Source: Armadillidium nasatum (lineage: Eukaryota; Arthropoda; Malacostraca; Isopoda; Armadillidiidae). From it: a stretch of DNA of 64,000 nt. A model generated the notes under the pieces. It was given only the letters and a program-made list of their open reading frames with translations, was not told where the DNA came from and did no database searches. Shown here piece after piece: positions 49,319 through 62,355 of the stretch. Positions within the stretch are counted from its first letter, which is position 1, and each line of letters starts with the position of its first letter. The DNA is taken from contig SEYY01000510.1 of the NCBI GenBank assembly GCA_009176605.1, forward strand, positions 15,837 through 79,836. Reading direction: 5' to 3'. Both the position numbers and the translations under genes were made by a program.

Positions 49319-50815
49319 TTGTGTTCTGTGTTGGAAAGTAAAACCACACTTAATTTATTTACATTTATACACAACACTATGGTACACTACAATAGCAGGG
49401 GCTTGCTAGAGTTAGGTTCAATCGCGGATCTCGACTTGTCTGTGTCTTCGGATCAACTGGACACACAAGATCAGGCGGCAGTAAGTGTACCATATAATCA
49501 TACAGCGATATCAAGCCACTCCGATAGCGCGTACATTTTAGCAGAATTAAAGCGGTTACAAGCAGCACTCGGCGATTCCAACCATCAGTTAAGTCAATTG
49601 CAGGCCGAAAGACGTAGTGAACAGCAGATTAGTAATCCACTTAAGGAGGAAGATCGACCTCCAATAGAGCGGGTTCGTTTTTCGTTCGCGGATGCGTTGA
49701 CATTAACTCGCAGACCGTTCACTGGCGTGGGGTTCTCTTTGCCGTCCGTGGCGGAGTTATAAATATTTGGCGGTAACGTCCAGCTTGCGCGTTTCGACAG
49801 TTTCTAGTATGTTGACTTCAACATTCCCAACTCCGATTTATTCATCTTCTATTATGACACCTTCCTCGTCTGAATCTTCCAGACCTTTGCCTAGTCGAAC
49901 TTTACAACCAAACTCAGATAATCTTTTTGATGTCATTGAAGATCAGCTGGCTATGATCACACAATCTGTCACTATGTTGATTCCTAAAGCAGTACCTCAA
50001 CGTAAATTTAAATTTAATGCTGCCTAAGAACATAATCTTCGAATGTTTTTCAAACAGTTTGAAAGATACTGCCAGGTCACTTATCCCGATCAGCTTGAAG
50101 ATTGGAAAATCGTCCTTGGAAACTTTCTTGAGGGTTCATACAGTGACCTTTATGACTAGATTATTCGAGAGGAAATGGCATATTCTGCTATTAAGGACGC
50201 CTTGCTACAATGGTGGGATTATGAGGCTGGGGTGAAGGAAAGGACAAGGCATCGCAAGAGTTTATGCTTGCCAAACGGAAAACCGGGCGAGAGTGTAAAC
50301 ATGTTCGCACTCCAGGTTAGGAACAACTCGCAAACCAAGCCTACCCGGGAGTTTCCATGTGAGCTCATGACAATCTACGTAGGGCATTTTTACATAATTT
50401 ACCTGCAGATACATGACTACATACTCAATCATAGTCAGATTGGCAAATTAGCATTTCAATGAGCTGTCTGCTGAACAAATCGAAGCTGAGGTAATCACCA
50501 TTTCCAAGGTTAAGACTTCACCAACAAAAGAGCGATACTTGGAGTGAGATGGTTAAAAGATATGCCAAGAAGCCAAATAACTTTGCTAGAGCTGTAGTAG
50601 AGTCAGTGCCAACCACGCCACTCAAGTCTACCAGTAATCACTCACCACATAGAAATAACCATGGAAATGACAATTCATCTCCAAAGACTGGTAAAAACTC
50701 ATCTAAATCATCTTTTTTCTGCACATATTGGGGAAAAAATAATCATACATTGAGTGACTGCTACAGCTATAATAATGTGAGCATACTGCAAAAAACAAAG
50801 GCATTCCACCATTGA
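49319..50815 (+). pseudogene. gag-like region of G2
   Basis: The start MVHYNSRGLLELGS leads into a helix-rich section (ILAELKRLQAALGDSNHQLSQLQ). Later NSQTKPTREFPCEL and, near 50725-50770, a Cys-rich CTYWGKNNHTLSDC (C-x3?-H-C type, variant knuckle). It is fossil and interrupted several times. Confidence 0.55.
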
Positions 50816-50982
50816 CTGTCCACAAATAAAGCAGAAGCAGTTAAATCAATTCTTGCAAGTGGCTCAAGCACCCACAAGAAATGCCCATATTTCTCAGCTG
50901 GACATCTGGGGAAAGATTGTCCCGGCCACGGAAGTCTTTGACTTAAGGGTTGAGAAGGTCCATTGCCGCAATGGAATAATCA

Positions 50983-53900
50983 GTGGGGTGCAGTAAACAA
51001 CACATGTGGTGGCACTCATTCAGAAGGTGCTTGTGGCGGAACACCAGCTTTAAACTAAGCAATTCCGTAGCCATGGGTCAGGCTGCGGAGGAGATTAGTG
51101 ATGGTGGCTCCAATTCAAATTTAGTGACCCAAAACCCGATTGTGAACCCCGAAAATATTCAAATTCTATTTAATCAGGCTGACAGTCAACCCTTATATGT
51201 GGATGTAATCCTCGAGGGATATTCGGTCAAGGTTTACGATTGCTTAGTCGATAATGGGGCGTGTGTAAGTTTCATTAAATCTTCGGTAGTAGATGAGTTA
51301 ATAGGTGTTCATAAACACTCCTCGACTATTCGAACTATTACTGGCATTGGTAATACTGCCATTAAAATTGCACATTTTGTTATCTTAAGTCTTCATTTCC
51401 GTAGTGGTTTCAGTACCACTGAGACCGAATTCTATGTCGTTCCATCTGAATTCCTGGAGGATTCACTGGTACTGGGTGTTCCTCTTTTACAAGCAAATAG
51501 TCTTCTTCTAGATATGTCAACATATCAATTATTATTAACGGATGAAGATAAATTTCTTGTTGTAGCTTCAGATACTATCAAAAGTAACACCACAATTGAA
51601 CCTAGAACTACCGAAAATCTTGAAGTAGGACCACATCAATGCGGATTTTTTTCTATAAATCTGTGTAATTTTACAGATTATCTCCAGAACTTCTATTTAG
51701 AAGGTCTGTGTGAGGAGAACTTTCATGTGTTACCAGGAATACTCAGAGAAGGTGATTCTTCAGTTGTGGCTATAATGGTAGTGAATCATCTAGATTCATA
51801 CCTAAGGGTTCTCAGTGGCGTCTGCTTTTCCTATTGCAGAGACCACTGATATTTCGATCTTTAATATTCTACCCAGTGAACCGGAAGATGCTTCTGTGCA
51901 TAACGATTATTGGACTCGAGAGAGAATTGTGGAAGAGTTCCAATTTTCCGATATCCAAGTGGAAGATTCCCAAAAAGAACAACTTGTAAATCTTCTTCAG
52001 AAATATTCTTCAGTCCTCAGTACTGGAGATGACGATGTTGGGCTTCCTCATAATGTTCAGCATCACATTGAGCTTACATCCGACAGGCCCATTCATGTAC
52101 CTGTTCGGAGGTTTCAAGGACCGTTAGCTCAAGAGATCGAGCGCCAGTGTTGTGAGCTCGAAGAAGGGGGAATTATTCGGAAAAGCAATTCTCCATATTC
52201 GGCTCCAGTAGTCCCTGTAAGAAAAAAGGACGGTAGTTTGCGTCTCTGTGTAGGATTACCGTGCCCTTAATAAGCATACTAAGGGAGATGCATTTCCCTT
52301 GCCTAACTTAATTGCCTCCATTTACAACATGGCAGGTGCTCGATTATTCACCACCATTGATTTGCTGGTCAGGTATTCCATGGTCTGAGGTCATGGCATA
52401 CCTGGACGATGAAATTATTCGGTCCAGCACTTTCCAACAACATATTCTCTTCCTTGGAAAAAGTATTACGTGCTCTCAATGCCAATGGGTTCAAGTTAAA
52501 GCCCAGTAAAACAAAGTTATGCCAAGAATCCGTTGATTTTCTCGGACATCGAATTGATAACCGAGGTATTTTTCCGCTGGAAAAGAACCTCTCTGGCGTA
52601 CTTGACTTCCCCATACCCAGTACGGTCAAAAAACTCAGGCAGTTTTTGGGAATGGTCAAATTCTATCGACGCCATATTCCAAATTGCTCTTCTATCGCTA
52701 AACCGTTATCGTGTCAAACTGGTGGTCGTACTGTGCTATGGACTGAAGAATGTCAAGAAGCATTTGAAAAACTTAAATCGTCGTTAGTTGACCCAACGTT
52801 ACTGGTATTCCCAGTATAGTCTTAACTCGCCACCATTAGAATTGTTCATTGACGCGTAAGATATTGGAGCGGGGGGCGGTGTGGTCGCAACAACTGGGAA
52901 ATGATAGTCGGCCCATTGCGTTTATTTCTATGACATTCTCTGATGCACAACGGAAGTATTCTACAGTGGAACGTGAGCTAGCTGCCCTACAATGGGCCGT
53001 TAAAGCGTTATGACCATTCCTTTGTAATGAAAAGGAATTTATCATATATAGTGATCATGAGCCATTACAATACCTACACAATATGTCAACTCCAGATGGA
53101 CGTATTGCACGAACGTTGGAAGAACTTTCGGAATATAATTTTCAAATTCGCCACATCAACGGTCGGAAAAATATTCTCGCGGATGCTTTACCTCGCTCTC
53201 CTGTACCAGTAATTGAATCAGAGCCTGTAGACATGACTGAAGGAACTTTCGAAGAAAGCTATATTCCCCATGGTTTTAAGGAAATAACTGTTCCTGGAGG
53301 TGGAGATTCCTTATTTTGATGTTTTGCATTCTGCTTGGAAGGGTCTGAAGGATCTCATGTTGAAATGAGAGAGGTTAGTTGCAGAACGAATTAAAGATAC
53401 TCGCAAGTATTATCTTCATGCAAGAAATCTGTTGAAACTCAGATTGACAGCACACTCAGGTCAGGTACCAATCCCAGAAATAATTCAAGTATTTACAAAT
53501 CTTATGCGTTGCAAAGCATTAGTTTATTATACTAGCACTAAACCGCTAGTATATGGGGAGGGTCATACTGACAAATGCTATTTATCTTGTGTGTCAGGAA
53601 TTCATTATAATTTGCTAATTCCGGAAGAAAACGTTAATTCCTCGAGCGATAGTCTCAATTAATTTAGTTAGAATACATTCTAAAACATCCAATTTACAAA
53701 TACATAGCACACTATTACAGAATTCTTCAGTAGACATAGACACTCTTAAACATAAACAGCAAACAGATAGAGTTTTAAAAAGTTTATCCAGAGTAGTCGT
53801 CAATAAAGTGCCAAAGAAACAGTGGCCTAAGAACTTGACTGCATTCAGGTCAGTTGCTGAACATATACTCATTTGAGGGGTTGTTGTGGTTAAACAAAGA

Positions 53901-54394
53901 TGAGGATAAATTCATTGTTCCATTCCCATATATGGTTTCTCTAGCAACGCAGTTCCACGTTGATTATGGACATCTGGTTATTATCTCTTATATATGAGGA
54001 ACTTTGGAATCCCCGAGTGAATCAAATGGTCTCAGACATTTGTAGATCTTGTCCACACTGTCAAGTGTCTAAGACAGGCATGAATATTGCCAGACCCCCT
54101 ATGTTGAAGATAAGTTCTTCTTTTCCATATGAGTTACTAGAAGTTGCTTTATTGCAAATGCCGCGCACCAGCAGAAATAATGGCTATTGTCTTGTTGCCA
54201 TTGACCATTATTCTAAATTTATCAATGTAGTGCCTCTGGTCAAAAAAAACAGTCAAGTGGTCGCAAATGCATTCAAACACAAGATCTTACCATTCTTAAC
54301 CTATATTCCTGATCGTCTCTTAAGTGATCATGGGTTAGAATTTATGGGTGAATTATTTGAAGAAGTATTACATACATACAGCTCTCTTTATGAA
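50983..54394 (+). pseudogene. pol region of G2 (PR, RT, RNase H, IN)
   Basis: The protease region has VYDCLVDNGACVSFIKSSVV and LVLGVPLLQANSLLLDM. RT includes VQHHIELTSDRPIHVPVRRF, EEGGIIRKSNSPYSAPVVPV and KKDGSLRLCV, then the post-catalytic block FKLKPSKTKLCQESVDFLGH. RNase H and integrase follow, the latter with a zinc-finger half (DICRSCPHCQVSK) and catalytic core (AIDHYSKFINVVPL, DRLLSDHGLEFMG). It is broken and ends abruptly within the integrase. Confidence 0.8.
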
Positions 54395-54775
54395 GGTGTA
54401 GTATAGGGCTTTTCGTCTTATCAACTATCCTGCTCTCTCTAATTTTCTCCAATCTCTTTCTGCCCATCAAATTGTTGCGTCACTCTCTCTATACTATCGC
54501 TATTACAATGGACACTGCTCTTCTGAACTCTCTCATCGCATACCTAGTCCACTGAGAAGGGCTCGTGCGACTCGACTTCCTACACAGTCTCATCCTTTCT
54601 TTGTCCAACTCTAGGGCCAGACTTAACCGCTATGCTCTGTCCAATATGTACTCTTCTGGTAAAGTCTGGAACACACTCCCTTCTTCTATTTTTCCAACTT
54701 CCTATGACTTACACACCTTCAAACATCGTGTATCAGGTCATGTTGGCCTTTAATTTGACCAGGTTTCCGTTGTAG
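54395..54775 (+). mobile_element. LINE-A 3' segment, inverted relative to its neighbour
   Basis: Corresponds to about bases 1030-1400 of LINE-A copy 1 (FRLIN..ALSNF, STQSHPF-like, [36 protein letters not shown]). It lies on the plus strand, immediately followed by the minus-strand LINE-A that stops at the equivalent of base 995. No (AT)n tail is present. Confidence 0.8.
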
Positions 54776-56870
54776 TAGGTCCCTCACCCCAGACGTATGA
54801 CCCATACTCCATACAGGGGCAAACAACACCCCTATACAGAGCAAGCAACAGGGGTGGAGTGAAGAAACACCAAAGGTGCCTCAGAACACCTAACATCTTA
54901 GAAGCTTGTTTAGAAAGAGAGGCAATATGATCTTTCCAAGAAAGATCACAAGAAAAGGAAACACCAGGAATATTAAGAACAGATGAAGGTTTGAGTTGAG
55001 TGTTTTCAAAGAAGATATCATAGTTGTGTGGAAGATTGTGTCGAGTACAGAGATGGAGGAATTGAGTTTTGGTGGCATTAAAAACAACCATGTTCTCTCT
55101 GACCAATTAGAAATACGAGATAGATCAGAGGTCAGCTGCTCCAAGGCAATCCTCCTTGCATTTAGTAACTGCTATTGGGAGGGGCGCCTTTCAAATTGAA
55201 AAGAGTAATGAAGGGTAGAGTCATCAGCATAGGAGTGGATAGGAGATGAAGTAACCATATGCCTCCATGCCAGAGAGAATCACCTCGGTTATGCGCTCTG
55301 CACATTCAGAGGGACCCCTCCCACGGAAACAGTAATCATTCCATGGAAAATCAGAGAAATACAACTGCAAGTCAGACTAGTTAGTAGTACCGAAATTCCA
55401 GAAACGTCTCCTCGCTGAAGGCGTGGGCCGTTCTTGCGGAAGACTTGAAGAGACAGGACAAGATACAGAGATAAGAAGGTGATTGGATGAACCCAGAGGA
55501 GGAAAGAGTTTAACAGTGTAAGGAGAAGGATAAGAAGTTAGGAAAAGATCAAGTATGTTGGGTTCATCACCAAGGCGATCAGGAATATGGGTAGGGAGAT
55601 GCATCAACTGCTCAAGGTTGTTCTGGATAGAAAATTGGAAGGCGAGTTCACCAGCTGGATCCTGAGAGCTAGATGAAAGCCATTGGCGGTGGTGGACATT
55701 GAAATCACCTAATATGATGATTTTGGAGAAAGGAGAAGAAGAAAGAATGTGTTGTATTTTGGAGTTAAGATAGTCGAAGAATTTTGGATAGTCTGTAGAG
55801 TTATGAGATAAGTAGACAGAACATATAAATTTAGTTGTAGAGTTGCAAGAAAGTTTAAGCCATAAAGTAGAGAATTCGGAAGACTCCAAATTAGAGACAC
55901 AAGAACAGACATCGTTGCGCATATATGCACAACATCCGCCTTTGGCTGAAATTTGAAGATAGAGACAGTAGGAGGAAGCAGTTCGGCTTGCTGTCAGAGC
56001 ACTGAAGCACCTGAGTTTCGGTTAAGAATAAGAGAGGTGGTGTTCAACAAAGTGGAAATTAGTAAAGAGACCATGAATGTTCCAGAAGTTAATGAAAAAG
56101 GAAGATTATGCACCAGGACAAGTCAGCATAGAGGTCTTGGTGGCACCAACCCCATCACCAGAGGCCACCAACTCCCAAGTAGTTCGACAAAGTGGAAATT
56201 AGTAAAGAGACCATGAATGTTCCAGAAGTTAAAGAAAAAGGAAGATTATGCACCAGGACAAGTCAGCATTGAGGTCTAGGTGGCACCAACCCCATCACCA
56301 GAGGCCACCAACTCCCAAGTAGTGATGGAGGAAGGAGTGGATGAGGGGCATTCTTTGGATGCCACCCCTTGTAGCATCTCCGAGGCAGTTTTATCATTCG
56401 CCATTTTGTTGTTGTTATAAGGTAATGTAGAAAAGAGGTGGTGTTCAACAAAGTGGAAATTAGTAATGAGACCATGAATGTTCCAGAAGTTAATGAAAAA
56501 GGAAGATTGTGCATCAGGGCAAGTTGGCATAGAGGTCTTGGTGGCACTAACCCCATCACTAGAGGCCACTAACTCCCAAGTAGTGATGGAGGAAGGAGTG
56601 GATGAGGGGCATTCTTTGGATGCCGCCCCTTGTAGCATCTCCTAGGCAGTTTTCTTTCGCCATTTTGTTGTTGTTATAAGGTAATGTAGGAGTAAGCTCT
56701 TGTAAATTTGTAGGAACGTGAGAAGGAGGTCGGGGGAAGGAGAAGTGGGAGCATAGACACTCCAATGTGAGACAAGGGTACACTAGATACCCTCTGAGGT
56801 GAAACGCGAAAAGGGACGAACCAAAAGGCAATGGAGTAAAACGGGATTGTCTAGCAAACCCTATTACTCC
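54776..56870 (-). mobile_element. LINE-A copy, minus strand (5' region, endonuclease, part of RT)
   Basis: On the minus strand, the 5' region (56030-56870) includes triplicated sequence and the frame start FFINFWNIHGLITNFHFVEHHL. Endonuclease (55377-55930) has [48 protein letters not shown] and EPNILDLFLTSYPSPYTVKLFPPL. An internal deletion at about 55256 joins the linker to the RT thumb (VFNATKTQFLHLCTRHNLPHN, SFSCDLSWKDHIASLSKQASK, ALYRGVVCPCMEYGSYVWG). The endonuclease is nearly open. The copy is inactive because the RT palm is missing. Confidence 0.88.
56036..56690 (-). repeat. Tandem triplication in LINE-A 5' region
   Basis: A 141-148 bp unit (ACAAAGTGGAAATTAG ... CCACCAACTCCCAAGTAGT) occurs at 56036-56182, 56184-56324 and 56438-56584. 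The last two are followed by the same GGAAGGAGTGGATGAGG block, making a 254-bp second-order repeat. Confidence 0.85.
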
Positions 56871-56871
56871 G

Positions 56872-57599
<728 letters not shown>

Positions 57600-57600
<1 letters not shown>

Positions 57601-59690
57601 TCTATTTCTATTTCTAGTGGCAACTCTGACCATAATCTTATAGTTCCTCTTCAACTGATCCACAATACCCCAAACGTACTTTCTTGCACTTCAATCGGGC
57701 TATATGGAGGGAAATGCGTCACTCTTCGCTAACTACCATTGGAATGAATAAATGAATGAATCCTGCTTTGGCTGGAGGGGCACTTGTCTCTGCTGGACAG
57801 GAACCATAATAGTCAAAGGAATAATATTCATTCCATCTTCAACTAAATCTTTTTTCTCTTCAAAATCCATGGTTTGATGGTAATTGTTCTCTTGTTCTTT
57901 GGGAGAAACAATGTTTATCATGGATGAAAAAATTCTTTCTCCTATCACTCCTGCAAATTTTCATTCAGCTAGGAAAGCTTTTCAATGGACTAAGCGTGTT
58001 TTCACTAATAGGAAATGTGCTGAACTCCATGGTTCCCATTTTGATAAAAATTTCAGGCCTCTTGCCAAAAATATCTCAGTAACTTCTGTAAATCTTCCTT
58101 TCCTCCTCCTCTTATTCGCTCTGATGGTTCTGTAGCTAATACTCTCTCTAAAGAAGCTAATCTCTTTTCCCTTCTTTTTTTCATTTAATTCCACCCTGCT
58201 CGATTCTGGCACCCATCAGGTGTTTCATGTCTCTACCTGTGATTACTCATGATCGGGTGTATGGGATCCTGAAATCTATGAATGTCAGGAAAGCCAGCAG
58301 CCAGGATTGCATTCCTCCCTCATGTTCTGAGAAAATCTGCTTCCGAGTTGGCCTTGTCCTCGTTCAGCTCTATTCTCTATGCCTTAATACTAATACTTTT
58401 CCTCAGTGTTGGAAACTTGGATCTGTTCATTCGATCTCGAAAAAAGGTAGCCACTCAGATTCTTCCAACTATCGACCTATGGCTCACTTGTGTTCAGTCT
58501 AAAAGATTTAAAACTCTCCAATTCTCATTTCCTGCATCATTTGAAGACTCATTCTCTTCTCTCAGATCATCAGTATGGCTTTCAATGCTCAAGATCAACT
58601 GGTGACATACTTCTAATCTCACTGATTTATGTTTTTTTGCCCTTAGGGACTTTGGGGAGTCTTGTGTGGTGATGCTTGACATATTCAAGACTTTTGACCA
58701 GATATGGCATGATCTCTAAGCTCCCTTCCTTTGAGTTTTCTCTTTGCTCACTCTTGTCTAGTTTTCTCTCAGATCCTTCCATTTCTGCACTTGTAGATGG
58801 AGTGATCTCTTCCTCCAGTCCTTTTTTTTTTTTTTTTTTTTTTTTTATTATAAAAAGTTCACATCTCATGGGCATTGCCCTATTCGAGGAGAGGAACTTT
58901 TCTAGGTAGTATATACCTATGATTTCCAAGAGGAATCGAACCGGCGCCCTCAAGCACGTGAGTCAATCACCCTACCGTTCCTCAGGGTTCTGTTTTTTCT
59001 CCAACTTTATTCTTATTTTTCATTAACGATCTAATCAACTGCACCTCTAACTCTGTTCACTCTTATGTTGATGATTCAACTCTCCGTTCTTCTACTCATT
59101 TCCAATCTGCTCACTCTTTTGCTTCTCATCTTCAATTCTTACCGATCTGGATGGGATTTCCCGGTGGGGTCATGGCAACCTTGCAAAATTCAACTCTTAA
59201 AAAATTTAACTTCTTCATATCTCTATCTCAAAAACACATCCCCCATCTTTCCTAACTTCTTTGATGGTTCTCCCGTCTCACCTGTAAGTAACATTAACAT
59301 TCTTTGTCTGAACATAAAAAATAAATTGCCTTGGAAACCACATATCATAATTGTTGCTATGGTGGCCTCCAAGAAGCTGGGAGTACTATTCAGGTTGCAA
59401 GAATTTTTTTCCTTTCTGAGCAGTTACTCCAATCATTTAAGGGTCTTATTCACCCTTGTATGGAGTGCTGTTCTTACATTTGGGGAGGGGGGAGGGCTCC
59501 GGTTCCTCCATTCTCTTAGATAGGGTTATGTCCAAGGCTAGATTAATAAACTGTCCCCCACTTTCAAACTCTCTTGACCCTCTATCAATGCCGATGTGGC
59601 GTTATGGCATGTGCTCAAAGAGAATTGGCCTCTCTCATTCCACCTCCACTGCATCACCCTAGCAGAACAAGAGGTACCCTGCTAAAAGGG
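57600..59690 (+). mobile_element. LINE-B copy carrying a SINE
   Basis: The endonuclease end at about 57650-57730 gives, frame by frame, VPLQLIHNTPNVLS and HFNRA-like sequence. A short insert lies at about 57740-57880. The linker (58000-58250) reads FFSFNSTLLDSG and VYGILKSMNVRKAS. RT follows with SSNYRPMAHL-like sequence, HSLLSDHQYGFQCSRSTGDIL, a degraded palm, and after the SINE NDLINCTSNSVHSYVDDSTL (an altered YADD box). The thumb reads LSNINILCLNIKNKLPWKPHI-like and the C-terminus CMECCSYIWGG. Many frameshifts; inactive. Confidence 0.8.
58818..58977 (-). mobile_element. tRNA-derived SINE (minus strand) inside LINE-B
   Basis: On the minus strand this begins with a tRNA-like head containing a perfect RNA polymerase III B box GGTTCGATTCC (58932-58942). 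A short body follows, then the tail CTCCTCGAATAGGGCAATGC plus CCATGAG, and a poly-A tail (T-run 58818-58846 on the plus strand). It interrupts the LINE-B RT just before the GTTCCTCAGGG (VPQG) motif. Its tail matches the LINE-B 3' end. The A box is weak. A clear target-site duplication was not identified. Confidence 0.8.
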
Positions 59691-60116
59691 AGAGTTGAGA
59701 CTCAGAGTTAATAATTAATGATTAGTACTATTTTTCTAGTCATTTACTTTGGTATTTTTAGTTATCAGTAAAACTGATAGTTTACAAAATCCTTTATTTT
59801 ATTTTAAATTATTTTTTGTTTGTTCATTCTATTATCTTGTGTTAAATATCATGATATTAATAATCATTTCTATATTACAGAATATTGATCTATATGTTTT
59901 ATTTATATATACATTATATTTGTAAATTATTTCCCAAAAATAAGTGAATTTAGGACTTGGATAGGCCTTCACCAGAAAGAATTTAAGTTATCCGAGAAAT
60001 TGCCTTCAATAAGGTAATATTTTTATATATTTACTAGCTTGATTTTAAGAGGTTGGTTTTAAATTATATAATGATAATTATCATATATATATCTAATTAT
60101 GTACATATTAATGGGA
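59691..60116. other. AT-rich sequence, nothing recognised
   Basis: No gene or repeat family was recognised. Confidence 0.45.
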
Positions 60117-60440
60117 TGTAAGTGTAATGAAGGCAAATTTTTGTAGGCTTCGAATCCAGGATTCTGCTGTATCTTTAAAACTTGGATTCCTCTGTGATTC
60201 AACACTTGGATCTTGTTCTACATTAAAGTTGGGATTCTGGTGTGCCTTCGAGTCCTGGATTTATCTGTCACTGGTGTATATTCAAATATTGGATTCACTT
60301 CTGAGATTACAAATTGAGTCATCCAAATATTGAAGTGACCCAAACCTTTTGCCTTCTCTGGACGTGCACATTCAAAACTCGGATCGTTTCCGAAAGTACT
60401 TTATCTGTCACCATTCAGATTTGTGAAACTTCGAGAAGGA
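60117..60440. repeat. Degenerate tandem repeat, about 33-35 bp unit
   Basis: Diverged units of the form TTCRAANNYTTGGATTCNNCTGTG recur about seven to eight times (for example GAATCCAGGATTCTGCTGTAT, AACTTGGATTCCTCTGTGAT, CACTTGGATCTTGTTCTAC). It behaves as an old minisatellite. The open frame across it is a by-product. Confidence 0.5.
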
Positions 60441-61229
60441 GAAACCAGGTACAAACTATTCCAAATAACTTACAAGAATAAAGAAAAGCAAAAGCCAGTT
60501 ATTTGCATATATTACAGATAAGCTGCATTTAAAATATCTTCTTTAAACTCCTGTATCTTTATACTAACAGCTCCTCTCATAAAGTCATATTCCTCCTTAT
60601 GCTAATGCAATGATTGGTTCAGCAAGTGCCACAGACTCAATAAAATATCCCATTAATATATTCATATATTGCAAAGACTTATTGCATTTGATTATCAAAT
60701 TTTAGGGTTGATTGGGGAAAGAGATAAGTAAGCCATAGGATTCATTTTTGTAATTCATTTACTAAAGTTTTCATTTATTACATTTTACCTTTATTACCAT
60801 ATTTGGTGCTTTATTGTTAAACAATAATTACTCATTAAGTTAAGTAAAGTAGTGTCATTATACTTCTTTTACTATTCCTCATTTCTTATATTTTATTATA
60901 TTAAATAATTGTTATATAAAATAGGTTCGTCAAGGTAATTCCCAGAAATTTTCAAATAATAAACCACGAAAGTGAACCTTCTTGAGAAAGTTAGTAGGCC
61001 CCTTTTTGCATAGAGAAAGTGATCGTCACCTTCTTTGTGAAAGTAGTCGTCACACCGAAAATAAATAATAGCTTCTTGTGTTCTTTACTATTAGGCGTGA
61101 ACGAAATACAAGGTTTATATGGCTGACAAAATTGAATGCAATATGTAAGTATTTCATCAATTATTGGGTCAAAGGAAAAAAAATCTGTGTAGGCAAGTTG
61201 AGACTTTTCCAACTGTTCCAGCTCTCCCT
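60441..61229. other. AT-rich sequence, nothing recognised
   Basis: Short near-repeats CTTCTTTGTGAAAGTAGTCGTCAC occur at about 61010-61055. No gene was recognised. Confidence 0.45.
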
Positions 61230-61486
61230 AACACTGCTTTCACACATATTTTGCATGGATGCTATAAACCCCAGGCTTGCCCATTGTGATGCCTCCTCCC
61301 TTTCCAGCCATTTCTGTTCTGTGGAACTCTCTATCATCCATTTTTCCTCCTGCATTTAGTCTTCCTCTCTTCAAGACTTCCGTCTAAGAGATGTGCATTA
61401 TGTTCAGGCTCTGGATGGGGTTTCTTCCTCTTTTCTCTTTTGAATATGCCCCTCCTTGAAAAGGGCTCTGCCCATGAGTGGTGGTG

Positions 61487-61526
<40 letters not shown>
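61230..61526 (+). mobile_element. LINE-B 3' end with poly-A tail
   Basis: The end of the LINE-B C-terminal coding region (NPRLAHCDASSLSSHFCSVELS in one frame). The 3' end CTCCTTGAAAAGGGCTCTGC plus CCATGAGTGG follows, then an A-run of about 40 bases. This is a clean target-primed 3' terminus without (AT)n. Confidence 0.85.
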
Positions 61527-61529
<3 letters not shown>

Positions 61530-61530
<1 letters not shown>

Positions 61531-62355
61531 TATCAAAATTTTTTTTTTTAAATCCAGTTACAAAACTATTGTTATTAGGGGAATGATCTGAAATGACACA
61601 AAATTATGGGACAATAATGTCCCTGAAAATTCAATTTTCTGGACTTTCACATATTCTTCCCAGAAAACCTTATGGTTGTTAGCTATGAGATTTCAACATC
61701 TGAAAAGATGAACTCAGAGTCATGAAAGTCCCAGTAAACTGGCTGATTATTACTGCTCGATATACAGAGAGGGATACTAATAGCTAAAATATTACAGAAT
61801 ATCTTCAGCTCACATTTTATAAGTGAAATGAAACTGAATCTGTTGAGTATTGTGTTAGTAAAGTAAAATAAGTACATAATTTTCTATAATTATAAACATC
61901 TAACTTTTGCCAACGCTGCCTATATAATTATATATAAATTCTGAATTGAAAATACTTTCAGAATCGCTTACTTTAGTTATTGGAGGGGAGGAAAAGAGTA
62001 CTACATTTTTTATTATGTTCTTCAGTGGTATTGTATACTTGATTGAAAAGTGGTATTGTATACTTGATTGAAATGGAAAGAAATTTTAAAATATAAAATA
62101 AAAAAGGTTTAATATAATTATTGTCTTTGAAATCAATCTGGAATAATAATAATAATAATAATAATAATAGAAAAATTAAAAGAATTAGTTTTCGTGTTGT
62201 TGATTTGGATTCATATAAAGTCCAAAAGTAAGAATTACAGGGAAGGTCTGAGAGTTAATTAAACGAAGTTGTTACTTGCAGGGGATGAGAGACTTATGCT
62301 TGAATAATATGTATTAATAGCTGTTAAATATAATTATAAGATGTAAATAACACTG
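61530..62355. other. AT-rich sequence with small duplications
   Basis: Contains a direct 24-bp duplication (GTGGTATTGTATACTTGATTG plus three A) at about 62026-62073 and an (AAT)n run at 62141-62170. No gene. Confidence 0.5.

Larger units (their letters stand above)
48210..54394 (+). mobile_element. Ty3/gypsy-like element, lineage G2 (old, 3'-truncated)
   Basis: A different gypsy lineage from G1. A TGTGGGATTTT...TTTACA segment (48210-49155) looks like a 5' LTR. It is followed at 49160 by TGGCGACC, a convincing primer-binding-site start. Gag-like frames (49319-50815) end near a CTYWGKNNHTLSDC knuckle-like motif. Protease (DNGACVSFI), RT (YLDDEI region, LGHRIDNRGIFPLEKN, LRQFLGMVKFYRRHIP), RNase H (NILADALPRSP) and integrase (ICRSCPHCQ, VAIDHYSKF, LLSDHGLEFMGELF) follow. 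The 3' end is lost at a LINE-A junction at about 54395. It has many breaks and is old. Confidence 0.8.

Noticed and set aside
60127-60333. 68-residue plus-strand ORF
   Set aside because: It is produced by the degenerate TTGGATTC tandem repeat.
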